64,000 nt of DNA from Lyophyllum atratum (Eukaryota > Basidiomycota > Agaricomycetes > Agaricales > Lyophyllaceae): contig JACGCN010000015.1 of the NCBI GenBank assembly GCA_014905825.1, positions 372,001 to 436,000 of the forward strand. The letters run 5' to 3'. The notes under the pieces are model-generated. The model saw only the letters and a program-made list of their open reading frames with translations, was not told the origin of the DNA and searched no databases. This document shows positions 11,155-23,225 of this stretch, piece after piece. How positions within the stretch are numbered: position 1 is the stretch's first letter; each line of letters starts with the position of its first letter. Both the position numbers and the translations under genes were made by a program.

Positions 11155-13119
11155 CTAAGTACTCGTCTCCTGAGGTGATCGGAATCCAGAATACACTACG
11201 GGTACCTCTACATGCGAGAAGGTTTGCGGCCGACGCTGCTCCTCCACAGTATCCATCTCCGTTTCCATATTGTCTGAGTTGTAACCACTCTGGCCGCCTT
11301 GGAAATCGCCATTCGATGCGGGAGTCGGCGCGGGGGAGTAGCTATTCTCGCCATCGCCTTCCCCACCATGGGCATATGTCGTCCCATGCCGCAATGGACT
11401 GGGACTCGGGTGACCCAGACCCACCATGCCCAAGCCAGATGTGGACCGCTCCTCGTCCACTGTGGGGGTACCACGCTGCTGCTGCTGCTCCATCGCAGCC
11501 AGCTTCGCGCGCTTACGCGCCTCGGCCTGCTGCCGCTTCCTGTTCCTCTCCGCTTTCTTCGCCGCCTCCACCTTGTCCATCGCAGCGGCGCGCGCCGCCT
11601 CCTCGCCTGCCTCTTTCTCTTCTATCTCATCCAGCGCCCACTGCTCCGCCATGAACTCGGGGTATCGCTCGCATGTAGGCCGCCATTTTCGCTCCGTATT
11701 TTCTCCCTCGGGTACGGGTTTAGCATCCAGAAGTGCGTCGATGTCGTTCGGCGGGGGAAGTCAAAATCGGGCCCTGGGTTCATGCGCACACAGGCATCGT
11801 TGAAAAGGGATATAAATGGGTAGTAGCCAAGCCAGCCGTCGTTGAAGGGGTTCTCTCTGTGTTCCTTCACGCCCTCGCGCGTCCGTTTCTTCTCTTTGGC
11901 TTTCCGTTGATTCTCCGATTGCCGAAGTTGTAGATAGTCGTATATATCCTGGAAAGCAACTCCTTGGCATTCGCCGTTTACGAAGAAAGCGACGCGGGAT
12001 CCAGGGAGCGTCGATAACGGGCGGAGGGGGGCGGCGTTGGTTTTATTCGTCGTTGACGGTCCACTGCGCTCGGGGAGTTTGCCCGCCGCTGCCTTCTTGG
12101 GCGCAGACGGAACGGAGGCTGAACTCGTCGCTTTGGCAGAGTAGTCCATTAGCGTGGTCATCTCCTTCGACTGTGGGTACTCCAGAATCTCAAACACTTC
12201 TTGGCCCTTGAGGTCGATGGGAATGCGCTCACGCTTCAGGCGTGCCGGGTCGTGTGGATCATTCTTCTGAGCTTCCCTGCGTGGGGGAAGCGAGATGTAC
12301 ATACCGACGACATCGCCCGTGCCGTAGGACCGCCCGTAAGGCTTCGGGCGTGATAGCGTCACTTTGTCCCCGGTCTTGTCGCGATAGCCGTAGCTGTAGC
12401 CATCCAGACCGACCGGGCCATTGAGGGGTGCTTCTCGTCTACCCCACCCCAGCCGAACATGGCTGCCTTCGCGTCTCCCACTTTCCGCATAGTGCTCCCC
12501 GCCCCCGTGCAGGATTTTGACCTCCATGTACCAGCTTCCTTCTGTGATAGGCGCATTGCATCGCGCACTTCGGAAACCAGTCCCACCGTGGAGTCCTAAG
12601 CCGTCCTTGGTGACCGTGATGAATGGACTGCGGTCCTCCCAGCTCACGCGGAATGCGGTGGGATTGCTTTCGATCGTGCGGCATGGTAGTGCGTGGCCAA
12701 CGGGGTTGATGCCGGCTGGTACATAGCGATATCCGACGCGGTTCACGCCGATTAAGTCTGTCTTGAAGTACTCTGAGCCTTCTGCCGAGAGTGCGAACGT
12801 GGGGCCCCGTGAAATGGAGAGTTGCGGTCTTGAGCTCAAATCGACGCGTGATGTGAGAAGTCTGGCGGTTCTTTGGTTAGATTTTATAACGAGAACAGGC
12901 GAGATAATAGGCTTACTCTGGGGGGTTTGCAGAACCAGAAGCGCTACCTGGATCGGAAGGTGCTGGTGAGGAGGCAGCCGGTGGTGCTCGTTTGCGCTTG
13001 CGGGGTTGAGAGGGTTGACTTGGCAATGGTTCGTGAATAATCGGAGTGGGAGGAGCCTGGAGCGAGGAAAGATCGTCGACATCGTGGTCAGGCAGAGGAG
13101 AGGAGGCTTCAGCCAACAT
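11155..13119 (-). CDS. COMPASS complex SPRY subunit ASH2/Bre2
   Basis: Subunit of the COMPASS histone H3 lysine 4 methyltransferase complex, which marks active promoters. Exon 1 starts at 13119 with a disordered Pro/Ser N-terminus and a basic RKRKRAPP stretch. A single intron (about 12918-12869) is followed by the long second exon. It contains the split SPRY domain: FRVSWEDRSPFITVTKDGLG, GGTGFRSARCNAPITEGSWY, VRLGWGRREAPLNGPVGLDG and, after an acidic/low-complexity insert, VAFFVNGECQGVAFQDIYDY with GYYPFISLFNDACVRMNPG. A Lys/Glu-rich helix and a Ser/Gly-rich tail end at 11155. One C is missing from a C-run near 11755, where FDFPPPNDIDALLDAKPVPE should read through. There is no PHD or winged-helix region, as in yeast Bre2. 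It is head-to-head with the E2 gene, 149 bp apart. Confidence 0.9.
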
Positions 13120-13268
13120 GGTCGGTGCCGGTAATGAGCAGAACGGGGTCACGACAAATGTGGTCACGTCACCGATCAAAGGTCTTATACCCTTTCTCCT
13201 CATACCGCACTATAACTCTTAATATGACCGCCGTTCGGTAGGAGACCTGCCATTACTATCTCTCAATA

Positions 13269-14180
13269 ATGTCTAACGCGTTCATGCCATTCCAGACGCA
13301 TTCAGAAGGTTGTTATCTATTCTCGGCCTTATCTTGTCCAGTGGCTAACCCGTTCACCTCTCAGGAACTGAGGGACCTTCAAAACAATCCGATCGACGTA
13401 GGCCTTTTCGACATGGCTCCTGATTTGAAGTCGCGCTAACCTGTGTTCAGGGTGTAGCGGCTGAGCCCAAGGACGACAACCTCTTTGAGTGGAAATGTTC
13501 AATCAAGGCCGCGGTGGGTAAGGACCTCATCCGGTGTAATCTAGTATTCACGACAGGTCTCAGTCAGATTCACCGTATAAAAATGGCACATTCCACTTCA
13601 CGCTCTCGCTCCCCTCGAATTTCCCCTTCAAGGCTCCATTAGTGCGCATCATCCCAGTACACGATTCTACTCGAGGTTACCTAACACGCGTCTTGCCTGG
13701 AAGGTCACATTCAAGACGAAGATTTATCACCCCGGCATCAATGAAGAGGGTGCTATCTGTGTTCCCATCCTTAGAGATGAGGTCCGTTGTCAAATATTTG
13801 AATCAGCCGTCCCGATGCTTTGTTCATCTTGACTTGATAGTGGAAGCCATCTGTTACGCTATCTACAGGTACGTCTTTCAATGAGTCCACCCATGATGCC
13901 CCGTGCTAGCAAGATGGTACAGTCCTCGCGGTCATTCAGGAGAAAGTGAACAACCCGAGTCCAGACGACCCGTTTGAACCTGACATTGCTGCGGTGAGTA
14001 GTCCTTACGCAGATCGGGCTCGTTGACTGACGTGGATTTCCACGTTCAGGTTTTGAAGAATGACAAGGCAAAATTCCTTGCGACGGCGAAGGAACATACC
14101 AAGAAGTAGGCAGTCTTCTTAATCCCAGAATTGAACCCAACTCACATACCTCTGCCTACAGGTACGCTATGGGTACATAA
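13269..14180 (+). CDS. Ubiquitin-conjugating enzyme E2 with HPG in place of HPN
   Basis: E2 enzyme that carries ubiquitin as a thioester and passes it to substrates with E3 ligases. After splicing seven introns the UBC fold is complete: RRIQKELRDLQNNPIDGV, DDNLFEWKCSI, SPYKNGTFHFTLSLPSNFPF, KTKIYHPGINEEGAICVPIL with the active-site Cys, EWKPS, NPSPDDPFEPDIA and a C-terminal KEHTKKYAMGT. It resembles UBE2D/UBE2E and UBE2L3 about equally. The near-invariant HPN tripeptide is HPG here (CAC CCC GGC). The N-terminal frame from ATG 13269 reaches RRIQKEL only if one extra C near 13294 is discounted. Catalytic class is certain; the exact subfamily is open. Confidence 0.87.
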
Positions 14181-14299
14181 ACGAAGCGAGATGTTGATAG
14201 AAGGGAACTTGCTTGTATCGATCTAATGTTGTATTGTATCCTGCACGTCGAACAATATGATATATCGCGTTCGACGACATCGTTATCAACAAGCATCTA
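14181..14299. other. Short 3' flank of the E2 gene
   Basis: About 120 bp of 3' UTR/flank of the E2 gene before the miniature element. Nothing else is seen. Confidence 0.4.
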
Positions 14300-15016
14300 C
14301 AGTCGACTCTGTCTTAACCCATAGCTGCAGTAACCCATAAACAGCTGTAACCCATAGATTTTGGGCCCCACCGACTTCGTTTGCAGGGAAATTCAGCACC
14401 TCTCCCATACTCCATAACCCATAGATTTTTCGAGGGTTCATAACCCATAATTCAATCGTGATTTGCCCATAATGTCTATATCTGGTGCTTGAAAAGATCT
14501 ACCTTCGAGTCTGTGTGTTATCTATGTTCGCAGAAGGTTCTGGAGGGCGCAATTTATGCCTCAAGAATGCTTAACATCCCAAATTAGGAAACCCAACCCT
14601 TAAATTGATGTCATCATAGCCTGTCAACAGGTCCTCACCCACGCAATTTATGCACTTCCCTGGAACATGAGGACGACTTGCCAATGCTGAACCCAGTCAA
14701 TAACTTGGAAAACGTGCTCGATGATGCGGCCGACAAAGATATTTGTCCTGATTTGTCAAGCAGTTTTGGAGAAGCGGGAGGCTGAAGGGGGTAAGGAGAA
14801 GATTGATAGTGCCGATGTTATGGATGATGATACTGAGGCCACCCTCAGGACTCCTAGTCATGAAATACAACACATAATTGCATAAATACCTGATATATTC
14901 AAAATAAAAATACTTTGGATGACCCTATAACGACCTCTCTTGTAAGCCATAATCTGTAGTAACCCATAGCTTTTGGCTTCCACCGACTGCTATGGGTTAA
15001 GGCAGAGTCGACTGTA
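14298..15016. mobile_element. Miniature pogo/Fot-type (Tc1-mariner) element with TA target duplication
   Basis: 715 bp (14300-15014) between TA dinucleotides at 14298-14299 and 15015-15016. The terminal inverted repeat is CAGTCGACTCTGTCTTAACC on the left; the right end read inward is the same except for C in place of T at position 16, and the match continues through CATAGC. TA duplication plus CAGTNNNC-type ends fit pogo/Fot/Tigger transposons. TAACCCATA(G/A) recurs many times near both ends, and CATAG(A/C)TTTTGG...CCACCGACT is a direct repeat at each end. An internal open stretch at about 14756-14884 reads like the acidic C-terminus of a DDE_1 (CENP-B-like) transposase (QAVLEKREAEGGKEK). This suggests derivation by internal deletion from a full-length element. 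No full transposase remains. Confidence 0.85.
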
Positions 15017-15376
15017 GATGATCTTCAGATATTTGGAAATTCATTGGAGGAGGACGACCTCCATATATGGCTGATTTGCAACCTATGTGGCGGTGTAATA
15101 TATTTGCCGCTATTGAAATTTGAGCATTTCACCTCTGCGCGCAGTGGCCATTACAGACGGCTCTGTTCCTCTCTACGTTCCCTCTTCTATTCAGATCTTC
15201 TCTCATATCACACATGACCGCTTAATTTCGCTCCAGAAACAGGATCCACTGACCCTGCAAACATCTCCAATTGCTTCCCATCCAACCTCGTGTTTACCAC
15301 GTTGCCTGTCGTTTCTCAGTCATTCCTCCAATTGTCCCCCCAACGTGTATAAAGCGAGGACCACCAGGACCCAACC

Positions 15377-18300
15377 ATGCATCGATTCCGGTAAGTCATC
15401 ACGCCTTGGATTATGGATGACGTGACTTAGCGCTATACGTTTTCCACTACACTTCCTCAGCAAAAAGTCAGAGACGACTCGCAGCGGTCAAGCGCCCCCC
15501 GCGTTCTCATCAGATTCTGAGGAGCAAGATAACTCTCTGCAAGTTCCCCTTCCGAGTGACTTCCGCACGTCCCTGATTCTGCCCGAGTAAGCCCTTGATT
15601 CTTAATATCCTACCACCACCACATATTTGTTCCCCTCCAGTCTGTCCCGCCGTTTCTCTCTACTACGGTCATCTTCCGGAGAACCTGTCGCACTCGACGT
15701 ACTACGCAGTAGGCTTGCGGACCAAAGAGCACGAGGCGCAGCAAACCACATCTCAGAGGAAGAGGAGGAAATGATATTCGATACGTTGCGCAACTTCCGC
15801 TCGAAACCCTCTGGATCGGCCCAACAGTCCTCGGAGAGCGTAAGCGCTCTAGAAACAGACGACTTTCGCCAGTCGACGAGCACCGTGCAGTCCTCCACAC
15901 CTTCCTCGACTTCAGTCACGTCGTCTCCCACTGGGCGTGGCGCGAAACGCTACAGCAACAATCTCTTCGGTTCTGGCCGGTTCAATGATTACAACTATAT
16001 GAGGAGCGTGACGAAGAATGGAAGCACCAGGACGCAGTCATTGACACCCACCGAGTCGAGCTACAGAGCCAACACGTCGTCGGTGGTAGACAGCCTCAGG
16101 CCCGTTACCCCAGAGAGCAGTGGATTCTCATCCTCGAATCAGTCAAGTCCAAGTCTCATCGAGAAAACTCATTCGGTCCGGTCGGCCCCGTTGGTAGCAC
16201 CTGTTCCATATGGGGAACAAGGGGTCTCTGTTGCTGAATACCGCATCTCCAAGAAACTTGGTTCATCGGTGCTTAAGCGTGCTTCAATGGCGATAGAGGA
16301 GGCTATTAAAGAGTTTGAGGAGGAAGCTGATGATGAGATTCTGATGCCGCGCTCCACACCGATACCTCGCGGTCATGTAGAAATCCCACCTTCAGATCCA
16401 GCGGTGCGTCCCCTAGTTCCATGTATCTCGGGCTCTTATTGACTTCAACCATTACAGAGAAACTCGCTCCTATCTCACTCGTCCATTTTCGAAGCTGTCA
16501 TGGCCATTTCCTCGGACAAGCAAGTCCAAAATGATCCTGAGGTCATCGATAGACGCGCTTCCCCCGTCCCGTCCCGCATCCTGCCTGGATACGTTCCTGG
16601 CATGCCCAGGCCCATGACGCCTCGTGACTTCGACGTAGAAGAGCAGCGTTCGCTGTCCACCACTCCTCGTGCGACATCCCCCATGGCTGCTAGCTTCGCT
16701 GACACGTCGTTGGCGTCTATTCCGAACATCTCAGCCACCGGCCGTCGTCGAAGTAATTCGTCTGCATCCCAGTCCGGTGGTAGATCTCCGACGTCACCTC
16801 TTTTCCTCCAGCGGAGCCCCAACAGTGGGCGCTACACTCCAGAGGACAGCAGCCGAAATGCAACAGAGTTTGATTGCCCTCTCAACTCGTCCTTACTGGC
16901 TCGACGCCGGCCGGCATCGCCTTTGGCTGGTCCACCTTACCAACCCATGGCGGTATCTTCTCGGCCTAGCACGCCATCCAACATCGTTTGGAACACCAGT
17001 GCATCCCAGAACCCGTCTGGTCACACTCGGAACGATAGCTGGGCCAGCGATAGTGGGATGAGCAACTCTGATGTACATGGTGCATACGATCGCTATACGT
17101 CTGGCCCTCGGCTCCTGCGTTCCCCTCCTCTCCCGGACTCTCCAACCGAAGGTGGAAGCTTCAGCCTAAATTCCCGCGCCCCTACGTCCTACGATTCAAG
17201 TACTACTACGTCCTGAAAGCGGTCCCGATTCGTTGATGACTCTGGCTGAGCTCGGCTCAACAAGACATGCCCCGCGGTCGGTGACTCCTACCCAGAGCGG
17301 CACTCGTTCGCCCGCGTCACCCACATTCCCTGAATTCAGAACGTCAGGTCGAGAGTAAACGCTCCTCAAGACAAAATCCATCTTCATACTCTAACCCACC
17401 CTGGTATTCTCTCCCCTGATCAACTCATCGCGCTCATCCCTGGAGTCCACAGGCTCCAGCTACCACACCTGGGATGCTGATGAGAAAGATCGGTCGCTCG
17501 CTCTCTTCACTGATCCGGACGCTCTGCAGCCTGTCTGGCACGACCTCTCGTCGTCCAGCTCTGCTACTCCTGGAGACTCGCCTGACGAGATTTGGAATCC
17601 GGACTGAAGTCGTTGCTCGTGTTGCAGGGTCTCAAAAAGTCGGACTTCGTCGCAATCCAAAACAAACTTCTCAGTGCGAAGGATGCGAAGGAGAGGGAAT
17701 ATAAACAAGAGCCTCAGGAGAGAGCTGCGTCGTCGCTCCGGAAACGGCGGCCCTCTACATCTCAGTCCAACTATTCAAGCAATGGTCGTGAAACTCGAGT
17801 GCGTGTTCATTCATCTTTATACAACATGTCGGTTTAATGCTCTGTTTCTAGATCGCAAGCCCCCCTCCTCAAATACAGACCTCGCCTTCAAGGACTGCTA
17901 GGGTGGACCGGCCTCCTTCTGCTCTTGACACCGCTGCGCCCCCTGCTTCTCCTCGAGACAGAGATAGGGATATTTCACCCACGTCGCGTCGGAACAGGGA
18001 CCTTGCTCAAGCTCTCTTTGGACGAGAAGAGCTGAAAGTGCAAAAACCTCGAAATTCGAGTTGACTGGTCAAACCTCCCAAGACCAGCTTCTAAAATCCC
18101 CTGCCACTAACCTCGATGCTCACAGCTCCAGCTCCACTCTTTCGCCATCCTTCGCCGCGCCCTACCAGCTAGCTCGGAATCCCTCAGTTCCGAGAATCCT
18201 CAAACTCCCCAGGAGGAGGAGGAAGTTGACCCGAGAGGTGCAGGAGAAGATCAACGCTGCGACAGAGTTTCTGAAACCGTCTAACGGCTCTCACTCACCC

Positions 18301-20368
18301 GACATCAACGCTACGATATCTCGTAAACGGATTAGCCCCAGCCAGATCTCCACTCCTCGTCTCGTATCTGCCTCGACGACCGTCGTTGACACCGTTCCAA
18401 TCCTTAAGTCACCCTCCATCTCAGTCCGCGAACACCTCTGGGCCGTCCAAGATCGGCTCGCGGTTTAAGAAGCTGCGAGGCACCCTGCGTGCTAAGAACC
18501 CCCTGCCGAGTGGTGACGAAATCACGCCTTATCCTTTGGATCCGCATTCGCCACCCCCCACGCAGATGGCGAATTACGATCCCGCGAAGCTGCGGGTTCC
18601 TGGTCCTTCTGTTGCCTCCAGTGCTGCCGACACGAGATTCAGGGTGCCAGTCCCAAGTCCCTCCTGCCTCAGCTGGACCAAGTTTAAAGGGATTCATGGC
18701 GCGATTCCGTGGCAAGCAGCGTCCAGCAAATGACACCCCTGCAGAGCATGAACATCAGATGTCTCCACAACCCTCACCCCAGTTGTCATCGCAGCAGGCA
18801 TCATCTCTTCCCGCGACCTCTTCAAGTGAGAAGACCTTCTCACACCCTCCCACCTCGCCCTTAGGGCGAAAGCCTGTCCCAGTCTCACGCCCCGAAACAC
18901 CGCAAGTTCAGTCTGCTCCACCAACTCAGGAGGCTTACAGAGAGTCCGCACCCACCGAAGCTACGGAACCCACCTGATGTGTTGGCACTGAGGCAGTTGT
19001 TCGAAGCAGCTGGGAGGTTTGGCATTGACCAAGGCGAGATTAATGCTCTGCTTGCTCGTTCAGGATCGACATCTTCAAAGAGTGATTGGGCTGGGTTGAC
19101 GAGGAGCAACTCCGCCGTCAGGCCAGGAGCCGCTAGCCCTGCTGATCCCTCTCGCTTGACACCTTCCCTTGGCCGACCCAGCATGGACGATCAAAGCATG
19201 AGGGCCTTAACTCCGGATCCAAAGGCGCTTGATCGTGGAACTGGCCGGCCAAGTATGGATGGACAAGCACCACGCGACAAACCGGTCTCTAGACAAGTAT
19301 CCCGTAAGCAGGCCGATCACGCACGTAGGACACGCGAGGGTAAGGGTGATCACAACGTAGTGGTCAGGAAAACCATTATTTTTCCCGACAAGAATATGAC
19401 TACGGAAGAATTGAAGCGAGCCATGGAGAAGAGCTTGCCTGGTCGCAGGGCAAGTGTGACGTCTATGTCTAGTCGCTCGATTCATGACCGGGCCCCTACA
19501 CCACCCCCACCGCGGTCGCCGACCCACAAGCGCTTCTCGCATGGTCCTTCACCTCCTGTTCCAAGTCTGCCCGGTGCTTTTGGGAATTTGAATGTTCCTG
19601 GGACATCCGCCGGCGGTCCAATCGAGAAATCAAACTCTACATACGATTCTCTGTAAGCTTAATCTCTGTACCTGATGCACCCCAATTTCTGATCATCTTT
19701 ATTAATAGTTACGACATGTATGCAGGCGAAAGTCGATCTCCGAGTGCGATCCCCAACGAATCTGGACCGTCACGTACGCAGGATGATACGGGTCTTGCTC
19801 CAGAATCTCAGGCTGCAGTAGAGTTGATACACCTGGCGAATGGCGAGACCATATGGTGGGTGATATCTTTCCTTTTAATCTCGGCATCATCCTGATTGGG
19901 GATCAGGAACATCGTGAATGGCTTGCGCGAGGACGACGACGACGACGTGTCGGTGTATACCAGACGCACCAGTTTCGCATCGGAATACTACCCACGCGGC
20001 ACGAATGGTGATGGTGGCCTGCAGGTTTTCGTCAAGGAGCATGGGCGATCGGGTTCAAAGGGCAGTACGTCGTCCATCCTTAGAAGAACTCAAGGGAAGT
20101 CGCGGCCCGAGACCAAGGTATTTAACACTCAATGCACAATCACCTCATCATGGCTCCATAGTTACGCCGTACACGACAGGTGTTCCACAGTCCTACTGAG
20201 GACATAGGTCGCCTTATCCAGGATCTTCTCAAAACATGGAAGCAGGGTCTTTCAACTTTGCCCCTCGCCCAGGGACACTCAAACTCGTCTTCCCTGTCTA
20301 CCAATGATTTGACTTGGACCCTTGAGGAGCGGCTGGACGAAATGATAGATACGGTGAGAGTCAAGTAA
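15377..20368 (+). CDS. Very long Ser/Pro-rich protein of unknown function
   Basis: I do not recognise a named family. The start MHRFRKKSETTRSGQ is split after 14 nt by an intron. The best-ordered part follows: LPSDFRTSLILPDLSRRFSL, SSGEPVALDVLRSRLADQ and an acidic helix SEEEEEMIFDTLRNF. Most of the next 1,000 or more residues are Ser/Pro/Thr/Arg-rich and probably disordered, with many SP and TP sites for proline-directed kinases. A second ordered block (GIDQGEINALLARSGS, KTIIFPDKNMTTEELKRAME) and the C-terminal VFHSPTEDIGRLIQDLLKTW and TWTLEERLDEMIDTVRVK look conserved. The frame changes near 17215, 17480-17590 and 18060 are probably a mix of unplaced introns and base errors. It may be a signalling or cytoskeletal scaffold, but that is only a guess. 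Confidence 0.55.
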
Positions 20369-20560
20369 GCAATATAACGTTAATCCTATTCCCACAACCT
20401 TCTATTTCATCGGACGTATTCATCGTGATTCTGTGGTGCTCTTGGTTTTTGTGTATTGCTTTCATATATATATTCTCTCTATTCATGCCAATACCCATGG
20501 AGTGTTTAAATATGTGTCCATATTCCGATAATGAAATGCTCTGAAACTCTGAAACCAAGA

Positions 20561-21352
20561 TTAAACTCCATGCAAGTCTATCCATCGATTTAGGCACAGG
20601 GCGAGCAAGGCCTCGACCAAAAGGAGATCATGGGAGAAGGTGTATTGTAGGAGCCCATGTGAGGGCCCCACAGCCGTCGTTTGCGAGTATCGGCGGAACG
20701 CTGCGATCTGCATGTTGTGCGACGAGAACAGCTGGGAAGGGCTCGTATCAAGGCAGTGGATAAATGTTGGGCCTACACTCACGTCATACGAAGTTGGGTT
20801 ATCGAGACGCTGTCGCCACTCAAACCTCCTCCCATCCGCTGATATGAAAGCCCGGGCACTAGGATAAATGTCGGAGCCTGGTCACAAAGAGAGATCTCCC
20901 GACACACGACAAGTAGATCACTTATTACTGGAGCCAGACAGCACGAGATGCGACATTGGTAGCTGGCGCGATCCAATTGTTGCGCTCCCCAGGTGGTTAC
21001 CTGGGCTCCATTCGAACCTGGCACAAGCATCCTTGTTGTTCCTGTACAGCTTGGGATCGTTGGGTGTATGTGGAAGGGAGAGCAAGCAGGAGTAGTCACC
21101 GTCGTTCGAAGATTAGACATCATCGTGCCTCGTTCTGGCGTCTCGAAGCAGAAGTAGACTGGTTTGATGTCCTCTCCAATGACGACACAGCAGCGGGGGT
21201 CAGTCTCGGCCAGTAAAGAAGAGGTCATAGGTGGTAGGAGGCATAGGAAAGTCAAATGAAGGCCTGCGCCTAAACACCAAGTCATGCTGGGGTTCTTATA
21301 ACATGGACTTTTCCTAGCCCTGGCTCCCGTGATTCGCGCGGTTCGGGTCCAT
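20561..21352 (-). CDS. DUF6593-like small protein (frame broken)
   Basis: Resembles the basidiomycete DUF6593 family, whose function is unknown. Pieces in order on the minus strand are MDPNRANHGSQG, LVFRRRPSFDFPMPPTTYDL, FFTGRD, then in a shifted frame GEDIKPVYFCFETPERGTMM, PNDPKLYRNNKDACARFEW, ARAFISADGRRFEWRQRLDN, QIAAFRRYSQT and a hydrophobic C-terminal segment LLLVEALLALCLNRWIDLHG. The order of a beta-rich body, an FxWR-type strand and a final hydrophobic helix matches the family. A frame shift is needed near 21205, and introns at about 20890-20935 and 20760 are inferred. The start at 21352 is the best fit but unproven. Confidence 0.48.
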
Positions 21353-21655
21353 GGGAACTTTTGTATCAATGGTGGCGCAGGAAGAGAAGTTTGTGGATGC
21401 AAGCGAGAGCGAGAATTGCTGGCGATGAAAGCTGAGGTGCTGGATGATAGCAAGTCATAGTCGAGCTTTCAAAATAAATCGACATGTCAAAACCGCCACT
21501 GCCACTAAAAGGCTAAATGCTAGTGGCAAAACCCGGAGCCATTCCATAATAGGACACACCACCCACAGGCTTTTGGACACGGAACCAATTCACCACGAGA
21601 CCAAGAAAACTCTCAATTCGAAGCAACTCCACTACATATACTAATAGCCACCGGC

Positions 21656-23098
21656 CTACGCGTTGACCTTCCACAGCGGGCGTTTGCGCATCTTGCGCGT
21701 GATATGCACCGAATTTCCGACACCACTGCCACCCCCAAACGCCAATACCACCGTTCTCCTCCGCTCCTGACCCTCGTGCGATACCACGTTTACGCAGCTC
21801 GATTGCTTCTTTCGCAAACTTGAAGCGAGCCTGATCAGAGCCTGTGGGATCTGCAAATAAAGATTAAGTAAAAGGCACCGAGGCGATAACTATCCAGGTA
21901 CGTGCCTACGCGGAAACTTGGTGATTCAACTGCGGTTTTAAACATCTCAAACGGCACGCGGGAGTAGATTTGTAGGAGAGCGTCGCGTCCGTGTGGCCCT
22001 GACGAGGAGGAAGGTTCCTTTGGCGGTTGGTGTACCTCAAGGATTTCAGGAAGGGTATCCATAAGGAAATGAAACACGTCATCTTTTAGCCTCTGTGCGT
22101 ACAAGCCAAAGACCGAGGTTTTCGGAAGGTCGGGTGTAGTGGATCCATCTGTAGACGAAGGGATCGAGTCGATAAACTCTACCCAACTTCCGATGGTGTC
22201 TACTGATATCGATTGCCTGCACGCTCCGTAGGAGTACCTGCAAAGGTCTTCCATGCCGCCAAGGAGGCACCCTGCGGCCAACACTGCACGCGCATTGTGA
22301 GGTCGTATCAAATTAAGAGAAAGAGCAGAGTAAAGGTATCCAAGAGCTACAGAATGCGGAGGTCAATACACCCAAACTCCTCCAAGACGGTGCGGAAAAC
22401 TATACCTATCGCAAACCCCTAGGTAGGCATGAGTTAAGTCGACAATCGCAAAAGCATCGAACGTGAATCACGTACTTCTTCTGTCACCTCCGGTTCTTGA
22501 TCCAGGTGGACATAGATAACCCGCTGACCGCTGGCCTGTGGCGATGTGGACATGAGGTGGGCTAAGAAGGGTGAGCGAGACAAAATGATAGCATGCAACC
22601 GGTAGACATTTTGGTGCACATGCTGCGGTGGGTCCGTCAGACACTGTCAATCGCGGGAATAGGCGCTACCCACAAGAATCGTATCCGCATAATTCTATGT
22701 CACATACACTTTCAGCGGGCAATGTAAGAATCAGGATAAGAGGCCTCACCCCTGTCTGAAATCCCGCGTGGTACAAATGGCTTACGATTTCTTCATTGTG
22801 GTGGTTTTGGTATGGAGGTCTGCGTCAAACAGAGTGGGTTAGCGGCATTGCGACATGAATGTCCGATCCAGTGTCGTCAGGAGGAGCGCACACAGCGCAG
22901 GCATATAGAAGGCAACATGAAAGACGCGAAGAGACTCACTGTGCGAACCCATTGATTGGATATTCCGAGGACTGCGAGCCCACCAAGCTTCCTCCCGCAG
23001 ATTCCAGACTGCCTTCAGAATGAGTATGTGAGGTCGTGCCATTTGTATAGGGTGGCGTGTCCGTTAACAGAGCCAGATGAGGATGGTAGGGAACTCAT
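21656..23098 (-). CDS. BTB/POZ-domain protein of unknown function
   Basis: A disordered N-terminus (MSSLPSSSG..., TNGTTSHTHSEGSLESAGGS) is followed by a BTB/POZ domain: EEIVSHLYHAGFQTGNYADT, then HVHQNVYRLHAIILSRSPFL and a typical BTB continuation GFAI, ALGYLYSALSLNLIRPHNAR, VLAAGCLLGGMEDLCRYSYG. A C-terminal helical region includes SPSFRV and QARFKFAKEAIELRKRG and ends VVLAFGGGSGVG, RKMRKRPLWKVNA. BTB domains mediate dimerisation or Cullin-3 binding; no second domain identifies a partner. The intron at 21905-21851 must use a GC donor (GCACGT). Extra bases near 23060 and 21756 break the frame. It lies in tandem with NTAQ1, 127 bp downstream of it. Confidence 0.72.
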
Positions 23099-23225
23099 GA
23101 TGGGTGTGAAGAAAGAACAAGGTTTACAACAAATTTCAGGACGACGAGAGGAATACAAAGTGGAGATGAAAGTGAACAAACGACGTGACTCGATGTTACC
23201 CCTTAGTCACACTGCACCTCTCTGC

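Noticed and set aside
11299..11823. A 174-codon plus-strand frame in ASH2
   Set aside because: It is an antisense shadow of the Lys/Glu-rich and Ser-rich ASH2 tail, with no domain.
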